From Paracoccaceae bacterium (GTDB lineage: Bacteria; Pseudomonadota; Alphaproteobacteria; Rhodobacterales; Rhodobacteraceae), in assembly GCA_003250135.1 (NCBI GenBank), contig QKHF01000045.1, positions 1-6,946 of the forward strand: DNA of 6,946 nt, in the 5' to 3' direction. Position numbers and translations under genes: made by a program. Every line of letters begins with the position of its first letter. Positions within the stretch are counted from its first letter, which is position 1. Shown here in pieces: positions 1 to 4,960 of the stretch. Under the pieces are notes generated by a model, which made no database searches, had not been told where the DNA came from, and worked only from the letters and a program-made list of their open reading frames with translations.

Positions 1-1683
1 ATCCCGCTCGACGACGAGAAGACCTATGCGCTCTACGGCCGGGCCGACACGGTGGGTGTGTTCCAGGTGGAAAGCTCGGGCATGCGCGACGCGCTGCGCC
101 AGCTCAAGCCCACCTGCATTGAGGATATCGTCGCGCTGGTGGCTCTCTACCGCCCCGGCCCGATGGAGAACATCCCGAAATACTGCAACGTCAAGAACCG
201 GCGGGAGGAGCGCGAGGGCCTGCACCCGCTGATCGACCCGATCCTCGACGAGACGCAGGGCATCATCGTCTATCAGGAGCAGGTGATGGAGATCGCTCGC
301 AAGATGGCGGGCTACTCCCTTGGCGGCGCGGACCTTTTGCGTCGCGCCATGGGCAAGAAGATCAAGGAGGCGATGGACGAGGAGCGGCCCAAGTTCCTCG
401 ACGGCGCCGCCAGGAACGGCGTGCCGGCGGGCAAGGCGCGCGAGGTCTGGGACCTGCTGGAGAAATTCGCCAACTACGGCTTCAACAAGTCCCACGCCGC
501 CGCCTACGGCCTCGTCAGCTATCAGACCGCCTGGCTGAAGGCGAATTATCCGGTCGAGTTCATGGCCGCGGTGATGAACCTCGACCTGCACCTGACCGAC
601 AAGCTGGCGGTCTACAAGCAGGAGCTGGACAGGCTGGAGATCGAGATCGTCCCGCCCTGCGTGAACCGCTCGGAAGCGACCTTCGCCGTGTCCGAGGGGC
701 GCGTTCTCTACGCGCTGGGCGCGCTGAAGAATGTCGGCATCGAGGCTATGAAGCTGATCACCGAGGAGCGCGCGGCGAACGGCAAGTTCACCGACCTCTT
801 CGACTTCGCCCGGCGAGTGGACCTGAAGCGCGTCGGCAAGCGCAGCCTGGAGATGCTCGCGCGCGCAGGCGCCTTCGACGCGCTGGATGGCGATCGCCGC
901 CGGGTGTTCGAGAACCTCGACGCGCTGGCGGGCTTCTCCGCCGCGGCGATGGAGGAAAAGTCCTCGGCGCAGGTCTCGCTGTTCGGAGAGGCGACGACGG
1001 AGCTGCCAGCGCCGCGCCTTAGCCAGCCCGAGGACTGGGCGCCGACCGAGCGTCTGACCGAGGAGCATCTGGCGGTCGGTTTCTATCTGACCGGCCACCC
1101 GCTTGACGAATACATGGGGCCGCTCCGCCGCAAGAGCATCGCCACCTTCGCCTCGCTGGCGAAATCGGCCCATGGCGCCGCGCGGATCGCCGGAGCGGTG
1201 CTGGGGCGGCAGGAGCGCAAATCCGCCCGCGGCGCGCGTTACGCCTTCGTGCAGCTTTCCGACCCGACCGGGCTTTACGAGGTGACGGTCTTCTCCGACA
1301 CGCTCGCCCAGCATCGCGACCTGCTGGAGCCGGGCAACAATGTCGTGCTCTCGGTCGATGTCGAGCGCGAGGGCGAGCAGGTCAAGATGCTGGCCCGCGG
1401 CGTGCAGCCGATCGATGAGGTCGTGGCCGACGCCGCGGCGAAGGGGCTGAAGATTTTCTATTCCGACACCGCGGCGCTGGGCTCGATCAAAACGCGGCTG
1501 GATCGCGCCACCGAGGAGACCAGGGGCCAGCGCCGGGGCAGGGGGCCGGTCTGGCTGATCCCCTTCGCGCCCGATCTCGATGGCGACGTGACCATCCCGC
1601 TGCCCGGAGAGCATCCGCTGACCCCGCAGGTCGCCGGCGCCATCAAGGCCATCCCCGGCGTCAGCCACATCGAAGAGTTTTGA
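1..1683 (+). CDS. dnaE: DNA polymerase III subunit alpha, C-terminal 560 residues (5' end outside window)
   Basis: This is the catalytic subunit of the replicative DNA polymerase. The frame is open from base 1 to the TGA at 1681-1683, and the first visible residues, IPLDDEKTYALYGRADTVGV, already match DnaE. Counting visible codons, YQEQVM is at about 91-96, LGGADLLRRAMGKK at 107-120, and FANYGFNKSHAAAY at about 156-169; these are hallmark finger-region motifs. A helix-hairpin-helix-like stretch (KRVGKRSLEMLARAGAFDAL) begins near 277. QVSLF at 324-328 (bases 970-984) is a near-consensus beta-clamp binding pentapeptide, where E. coli has QADMF. TGHPLDEY follows, then an OB-fold nucleic-acid domain at about 394-470, and a C-terminal domain ending SHIEEF. 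From family knowledge, the PHP domain and the palm aspartates lie upstream of the window. The visible part is intact. A second copy of its last 26 codons lies at 3193-3270. Confidence 0.98.
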   Translation: MPLDDEKTYALYGRADTVGVFQVESSGMRDALRQLKPTCIEDIVALVALYRPGPMENIPKYCNVKNRREEREGLHPLIDPILDETQGIIVYQEQVMEIARKMAGYSLGGADLLRRAMGKKIKEAMDEERPKFLDGAARNGVPAGKAREVWDLLEKFANYGFNKSHAAAYGLVSYQTAWLKANYPVEFMAAVMNLDLHLTDKLAVYKQELDRLEIEIVPPCVNRSEATFAVSEGRVLYALGALKNVGIEAMKLITEERAANGKFTDLFDFARRVDLKRVGKRSLEMLARAGAFDALDGDRRRVFENLDALAGFSAAAMEEKSSAQVSLFGEATTELPAPRLSQPEDWAPTERLTEEHLAVGFYLTGHPLDEYMGPLRRKSIATFASLAKSAHGAARIAGAVLGRQERKSARGARYAFVQLSDPTGLYEVTVFSDTLAQHRDLLEPGNNVVLSVDVEREGEQVKMLARGVQPIDEVVADAAAKGLKIFYSDTAALGSIKTRLDRATEETRGQRRGRGPVWLIPFAPDLDGDVTIPLPGEHPLTPQVAGAIKAIPGVSHIEEF

Positions 1684-1731
1684 CTTGCAGATTGCCGTTG
1701 CCGCTGCGCCATTGGCGCAGGTGACTTTCAG
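1681..1731 (+). repeat. Short direct repeat bracketing the dnaE-to-next-gene spacer
   Basis: TGACTTGCAG (1681-1690, beginning with the dnaE stop codon) recurs as TGACTTTCAG (1722-1731, just before the ribosome binding site of the next gene), with nine of ten bases identical. The second copy also resembles bases just after the dnaE-like relic: GACTTTCAG at 1723-1731 against GAGTTTCAG at 3265-3273, eight of nine. These repeats are short enough to arise by chance. They are noted because they fall at the edges of a segment that looks inserted. Confidence 0.35.
1704..1720 (+). terminator. Hairpin between dnaE and the helical-protein gene, weak terminator candidate
   Basis: CTGCGCC (1704-1710) and GGCGCAG (1714-1720) pair perfectly over seven bases around a three-base ATT loop. 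The hairpin is 21 bases after the dnaE stop. Only GTGACTTT follows it, not a proper T run, so it may weaken read-through or protect the dnaE transcript end rather than stop transcription fully. No separate promoter for the next gene was recognised in this 56-base spacer. Confidence 0.35.
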
Positions 1732-1739
1732 GAGGGGCG

Positions 1740-3167
1740 ATGTCCGAACTTCAGAACGACTGGACCGAAGCGTACAAGGTTGCAAAGACCTTTTGCGGAA
1801 AGAATTCGACCAGTAAAAAGGCCTTCGAAAAACTAACCAAATCGATCGACTCGAAACTTTCCGGCTACCTCAAGTCGATCGACGAGGCGGTCGAGACGAG
1901 CGACCGCGACGCCTTCGACAAGGTCGCCGCCAAGGCCAAGACTTTGCTGGCCGACGCTCAGACCGCCTATGACTCGGGCCTCTCGCAGAACCTCTACAAG
2001 CAGAACGACGTGCGCGCCTTCTTCGCCGCGGTGACGGCGAGCAAGCCGGACAGCATCTCCAGCAAGTTGCGCGCTCTGACGACCGAGATGAACAAGATCG
2101 CGAAGTCGCCCTCCAAGGAGCAGCTCGCTTCGGAAAAGGCGGATCGCAAGGCCGACGAGAAGCAGCAGAAGGCCGACGAGAAGCGGCAGAAGGAACGGGA
2201 CGCCTACGCCTCCAAGGTGGAGAAGACCAAGGAGGCGGTCCTGAAGGTGGTCGAAGCCGACGCCGCCACCTATCAGGAGTACAAAAAGAAGCTGGTGAAG
2301 ATCCAAGCGCTCGCCAACGAGCGTAATGGCGATCTGATTACAGCCGCCAAGGCATACGACAACGCCAAGACCGCGGACAAGGCCGCGGCGGCCGACGAGT
2401 TTCGCGCGATTCACGAGACCTGCGGCAAGCTCGTCGCGGTGATCGAGGACACGCTGACAAAGTCTCCGACGACCAAGAAATCGGAGAAGGCCATAGCCAA
2501 GGCGTATCCGCATGGCGGCCCGCAGCCGAAGGAGGTCTCGACCGGCGTTGCGGAGCTCAAGGGCAAGATCGCGTTAGTCGACAAGGAACTGGACGACCTT
2601 GTCCAGATGCTCAACCGCACAATCGGCGACAAGAAGCCGCCCAAGACCGACAAGGAGGCCCAAAAGGATGCCAAGGCCTCGGCGGACGCCAGGCAGACGT
2701 CGCAGCAGGAGGCCGTAGCGCGGCGCAACAAGATGACGGAGGGCCTCAATAAGGTGAGGGAGGAGCGGGCGAAAGCCCAGCAAGACGACGAGAATCGGCG
2801 CTCCAAGCAGGCCAAGCAAAGCGACAAGCTCAACGCTCAGGCCGAGAAGGCGCAGAACGCGGTGAAGTTCGCCGGCGAGGTCCGGAGTTGGAAGATGGAG
2901 GCCGTGGGCGCCGATGGCGACCTGCGCGAGGCGCGCGACGCCTATCAGAATGACAACTCGAAGGCCGATGAGCTGACGAAGGCCCGCGACGCCTGCGCGG
3001 CGCTCTCGGCGGCTTACAAGAAAGCCGAGGGTTCGGTTCCCGATTGCGCCAAGTCGGAAAAGGCGGTCGACAAGGGGTCTCTGAAGCTCTGGACGGCGTC
3101 AAGGCTGAACAAACGCGCTGGGCGAAGGAGCTTAAGGACCTGCACGTCATGCTCGACACGTCGTTGA
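1740..3167 (+). CDS. Unrecognised Lys/Ala/Glu-rich helical repeat protein, 3' end frameshifted
   Basis: I do not recognise a family. The ATG at 1740 has a strong AGGAGGGG site at 1730-1737. The 475 residues have no signal peptide or membrane segment and are almost entirely predicted helix, so a cytoplasmic protein is likely. Three helical blocks (about 1-120, 165-296, 365 to the end) are joined by highly charged linkers at about 123-160 and 297-365. Blocks two and three share motifs: NGDLITAAKAYDN (196-208) with DGDLREARDAYQND (392-405), and KSEKAI (247-252) with KSEKAV (438-443), each preceded by a helix starting with Cys (228 and 419). Block one is a weaker match. After Gly446 the character changes abruptly to a basic, Ser/Cys-rich tail (SLKLWTAS...STRR), while the -1 frame continues the repeat for 37 residues to 3190. 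The gene is therefore probably broken by one lost G in the GGGG run at 3074-3077, by mutation or sequencing error. It lies in the same direction as dnaE, 56 bases downstream, followed by a dnaE-like relic. Function unknown. Confidence 0.8.
   Translation: MSELQNDWTEAYKVAKTFCGKNSTSKKAFEKLTKSIDSKLSGYLKSIDEAVETSDRDAFDKVAAKAKTLLADAQTAYDSGLSQNLYKQNDVRAFFAAVTASKPDSISSKLRALTTEMNKIAKSPSKEQLASEKADRKADEKQQKADEKRQKERDAYASKVEKTKEAVLKVVEADAATYQEYKKKLVKIQALANERNGDLITAAKAYDNAKTADKAAAADEFRAIHETCGKLVAVIEDTLTKSPTTKKSEKAIAKAYPHGGPQPKEVSTGVAELKGKIALVDKELDDLVQMLNRTIGDKKPPKTDKEAQKDAKASADARQTSQQEAVARRNKMTEGLNKVREERAKAQQDDENRRSKQAKQSDKLNAQAEKAQNAVKFAGEVRSWKMEAVGADGDLREARDAYQNDNSKADELTKARDACAALSAAYKKAEGSVPDCAKSEKAVDKGSLKLWTASRLNKRAGRRSLRTCTSCSTRR
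2148..2189 (+). repeat. Tandem 21-base repeat encoding two heptads
   Basis: Two adjacent 21-base units (2148-2168 and 2169-2189) differ at one base and encode KADEKQQ then KADEKRQ, residues 137-150 of the helical protein. The seven-residue period fits a coiled-coil or single-helix linker. The preceding KADR extends the pattern. The near identity suggests a recent local duplication in the first charged linker. Confidence 0.85.
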
Positions 3168-3190
3168 GCAGGATCTCGGCGCCCAGATGA
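3077..3190 (+). other. Out-of-frame continuation of the helical protein (-1 frame, 37 codons plus TGA)
   Basis: Shifting from the annotated frame to the -1 frame at the GGGG run 3074-3077 gives VSEALDGVKAEQTRWAKELK, then DLHVMLDTSLSRISAPR and a TGA at 3188-3190. This stretch is helical and acidic/basic like the rest of the protein. Its KELKDLHVML matches KELDDLVQML at residues 282-291, which ends the preceding repeat block at the equivalent place. That match is strong evidence that this was the original C-terminus, giving a product of about 483 residues. The site is not a classical X-XXY-YYZ slippery heptamer in the zero frame, so a base loss in the G run is preferred over programmed frameshifting. 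Confidence 0.8.
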
Positions 3191-3192
3191 GC

Positions 3193-3270
3193 CAGGGCCG
3201 GCGCCCGCTGACGCCACGAGTCGCGGGCGCGGTCAAATCGATCCCCGGCGCCAGCCATGTGGAGGAGTTT
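3193..3270 (+). pseudogene. Relic copy of the dnaE 3' end (last 26 codons)
   Basis: Reading from 3193 gives QGRR then PLTPRVAGAVKSIPG and ASHVEEF. The true DnaE C-terminus reads PLTPQVAGAIKAIPG then VSHIEEF. Without gaps, 3201-3270 matches 1611-1680 at 53 of 70 bases, in the same frame. Of 17 mismatches, 11 are at third codon positions, and several amino-acid changes are conservative (Ile to Val twice, Ala to Ser, Val to Ala). The stop codon is missing: the frame runs on from Phe into QRGPSECRRSP and ends at TAA 3304-3306. An ATG at 3187 opens this frame and overlaps the restored stop of the helical protein as ATGA, but no good ribosome binding site precedes it. It is most simply a leftover dnaE tail separated from its gene by an insertion or recombination event. 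Confidence 0.88.
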
Positions 3271-3302
3271 CAGCGAGGCCCCAGCGAATGCCGCAGGTCG
3301 CC

Positions 3303-3839
3303 CTAATCCGGCTCCGTCAGCGACACGCTGATCAATCCCGACACGTCGATGGGCGGGGCGCCTTCAAGAACCTTGATCCGGGTTGTGGCCTCCGGGTCCA
3401 TTTCGACCAGCGTCGCCTCGATCCGCGCTTCGATCTCTCCGTCATCCGAGATGTTAAACTCGGTGAACCTGGAATTGGCTGCATCGCCGTACAGCGAAAA
3501 TGCACGCCGAGTGGGGGCGTAGATCTTGAGCTCCGTATCCGAGATGATCGGAGTGCCGTTGATCAATACAAAGGACACGGAAAAGCGGGTGGGTCCGGGC
3601 AGGCCTTTCTGCGTGACGACTCCGCCTGCAATCGAGATATATCTTTGCCCCGCCCGTTCCTGTTCATCCGCATAGCCGCGGCCCCGTTTCGTGTCCCAAG
3701 GGATGACCATTTCGTAGGCTTCGCCGCCTGCGGTGACTGTCATTTCGCCCATCTGCTTGTAGCGGGCGTCCAGTTCGGCCGAATTTGCGATTCCGACGAA
3801 TGCGGCGGTAAGGGCGAAGGCCCCTAATAGTTTTCTCAT
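3303..3839 (-). CDS. Unrecognised exported protein, 178 residues
   Basis: The start at 3839 is chosen because it gives a textbook signal peptide (MRKLLGAFALTAAFVGIANS, cleavage near residues 20-21) and has a GGGGGGAG site just upstream. Longer in-frame starts at 3857 and 4022 would bury that signal. The mature part, about 157 residues, looks mostly beta strand (EMTVTAGGEAYEMVIPW, RYISIAGGVV, TRFSVSFVLING, TELKIYAP). It has no cysteine, no further membrane segment and no lipobox, so a soluble periplasmic or secreted protein is likely. I do not recognise a family or function. It runs convergently to the helical-protein gene, and its TAG overlaps the end of the dnaE-like relic frame. Hand-counted G+C is 31/60 at 3421-3480 and 34/60 at 3541-3600, against 41/60 in dnaE (421-480) and 43/60 in mce (4021-4080). 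Early codons such as AGA, CTA and TTA are also unlike the neighbours. Acquisition from elsewhere is plausible. Confidence 0.82.
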   Translation of the reverse strand: MRKLLGAFALTAAFVGIANSAELDARYKQMGEMTVTAGGEAYEMVIPWDTKRGRGYADEQERAGQRYISIAGGVVTQKGLPGPTRFSVSFVLINGTPIISDTELKIYAPTRRAFSLYGDAANSRFTEFNISDDGEIEARIEATLVEMDPEATTRIKVLEGAPPIDVSGLISVSLTEPD

Positions 3840-3842
3840 CGT

Positions 3843-3850
3843 CTCCCCCC
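3843..3850 (-). promoter_or_regulatory. Ribosome binding site setting the start of the exported protein
   Basis: On the minus strand GGGGGGAG lies three bases before the ATG at 3839. Together with the signal peptide that begins there, it favours this start over ATG 3857, which is in frame but would add a charged six-residue extension. Confidence 0.6.
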
Positions 3851-3885
3851 AGGTCATTTCCGAGGGTTCCTGCCTACGTCCCCCA

Positions 3886-3923
3886 ACTTGCAAAGGTCTC
3901 GCGCGCCATCTGAAATTGCAAGT
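3886..3923. promoter_or_regulatory. Inverted repeat in the divergent intergenic region, possible operator
   Basis: ACTTGCAA (3886-3893) and TTGCAAGT (3916-3923) are exact inverted copies separated by 22 bases. Each contains the self-palindrome TTGCAA, and the two palindromes are 28 bases apart, about 2.7 helical turns. The repeat lies between divergent genes (3839, minus; 4002, plus), just upstream of the mce promoter and within the likely promoter zone of the exported protein. The spacing suits two bound dimers of a regulator rather than an RNA hairpin. No regulator gene is in the window. Confidence 0.4.
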
Positions 3924-3933
3924 GCGTGACAGC

Positions 3934-3962
3934 TTGCCTCTCCTCTTCCTCTGCGCTAGCTC
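3934..3962 (+). promoter_or_regulatory. Candidate sigma-70 promoter for mce
   Basis: TTGCCT (3934-3939) and TAGCTC (3957-3962) are separated by 17 bases. The extended -10 region GCTAGCTC fits the Caulobacter housekeeping consensus GCTANAWC at seven of eight positions. A transcript starting about seven bases downstream would have a leader of roughly 30 bases before the mce ATG. Confidence 0.55.
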
Positions 3963-3989
3963 CTGCCGTTGAAAGAAAATGACCCTGAC

Positions 3990-3994
3990 AGGAG
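3990..3994 (+). promoter_or_regulatory. Ribosome binding site setting the mce start
   Basis: AGGAG lies seven bases before the ATG at 4002. An in-frame TTG at 3969 would add eleven residues not found in the family and has no such site. Confidence 0.75.
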
Positions 3995-4001
3995 CCTCCC
4001 C

Positions 4002-4406
<405 letters not shown>

Positions 4407-4411
4407 TTCCG

Positions 4412-4681
4412 GTGTACTGGACCTCTGCCGTCGTCCTTTATGTGGTGATCTGGTTCATGACCCTCTTCGTGGTTCTGCCCATCGGGTATCAGAGCCAGGA
4501 GGAGGAGGACGGCGAGGTCGTGCCCGGCACGCCCCCGGGCGCGCCTTCGACCACCGGCTACAAGAAAAAGTTCCTGTGGACCACGGTCGCCGGAACGCTG
4601 GTCTGGGGCGCGGCGATGGCGATCATTCTGACCGGCGCGATCCCGCTCGAGGTCTTCGACATCATCACGCCAGAGCGCTGA
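4412..4681 (+). CDS. DUF1467 family membrane protein
   Basis: This is an 89-residue inner-membrane protein of unknown function that commonly follows mce in Alphaproteobacteria. It has two membrane helices (about 4-24 and 56-76) separated by an acidic loop with the family signature LPIGYQSQEEEDGEVVPGTP (22-41), then GAPSTTGYKKKFLWTTVAG. The GTG at 4412 is chosen because the next methionine (residue 16) would cut the first helix. GGAAGAGG at 4394-4401 is a distant ribosome binding site, and the mce stop ends only five bases before, so translational coupling to mce is likely. Its role is not established; co-occurrence with mce is genomic context, not proof of shared function. Confidence 0.93.
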   Translation: MYWTSAVVLYVVIWFMTLFVVLPIGYQSQEEEDGEVVPGTPPGAPSTTGYKKKFLWTTVAGTLVWGAAMAIILTGAIPLEVFDIITPER

Positions 4682-4763
4682 GCCGGCGGGTGCGTGCGGC
4701 CGCGGCTCGGGCGCAGACGGCATTGTGAACGGGCGCGCCGAATTACGCCGCGGCCGGAACGCC

Positions 4764-4778
4764 GAATCGTGCTAGTCT
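4764..4778 (+). promoter_or_regulatory. Weak -10-like element with a GANTC site, upstream of the small peptide gene
   Basis: GCTAGTCT (4771-4778) resembles the Caulobacter-type -10 region and lies 33 bases before the ATG of the small exported peptide. No convincing -35 hexamer is present 16-18 bases upstream. GAATC (4764-4768) immediately before it is a potential CcrM methylation site, if the organism has that enzyme. Apart from this, the 130-base gap 4682-4811 shows only a GC-rich stem (4680-4685 with 4703-4708) lacking a T run. Confidence 0.3.
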
Positions 4779-4811
4779 GCGCGCGCAGCTCAAGCACAAG
4801 GATCTCTGCCC

Positions 4812-4937
4812 ATGAAGATCATTGCTTTGACCCTCAGCGCGATTCTTCTCGCCGGCACGGCCGCGATGGCGGGCCCGTGTTTCGGCGATCACGACAGCGC
4901 TGAGAAACCCGTCGCCTCTCCCACCGTCGGCTCGTAG
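4812..4937 (+). CDS. Small exported peptide, 41 residues
   Basis: The ATG at 4812 has AAGGA at 4798-4802, nine bases upstream. The peptide begins with a clear signal sequence, MKIIALTLSAILLAGTAAMA, with an AMA cleavage site after residue 20. That leaves a mature peptide of about 21 residues beginning GPCFGDHD, with one Cys, three Asp or Glu pairs and a Pro/Ser/Val-rich end. The Cys is at +3 after the predicted site and the preceding residues do not form a lipobox, so it is probably not a lipoprotein. Support comes from the complete signal peptide, the ribosome site, an upstream -10-like element and a downstream hairpin with a T run. I do not recognise a family; function unknown. Confidence 0.65.
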   Translation: MKIIALTLSAILLAGTAAMAGPCFGDHDSAEKPVASPTVGS

Positions 4938-4960
4938 AGCGCCCGACGCAGAGACAGGCG

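Noticed and set aside
1833..2513. 226-codon open frame on the minus strand
   Set aside because: It mirrors the helical-protein gene: Leu/Val/Gly/Arg-rich content is what antisense of Lys/Ala/Glu/Asp codons gives. There is no ribosome site or domain.
2411..2833. 140-codon minus-strand open frame
   Set aside because: Antisense shadow of the helical-protein gene with Ser/Leu-rich low-information content.
3072..3080. Programmed -1 frameshift signal at AAG GGG TCT
   Set aside because: It does not form an X-XXY-YYZ heptamer in the zero frame, and no clear downstream pseudoknot or upstream Shine-Dalgarno-like stimulator was seen. A lost base in the G run is simpler.
2830..3258. 142-codon minus-strand open frame over the relic
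   Set aside because: Arg/Pro/Ser-rich composition typical of GC-rich antisense, and it conflicts with the dnaE homology on the plus strand.
1684..3302. Insertion sequence or integrated phage explaining the segment after dnaE
   Set aside because: No transposase or integrase, no terminal inverted repeats and no clear target duplication were found; homologous or illegitimate recombination fits better.
3288..3827. 179-codon plus-strand open frame
   Set aside because: It lies opposite the exported-protein gene, which has a signal peptide and ribosome site; this frame has neither.
4680..4708. Possible terminator after the DUF1467 gene (GAGCCG...CGGCTC)
   Set aside because: The stem is only six pairs with a long loop and no T run follows.
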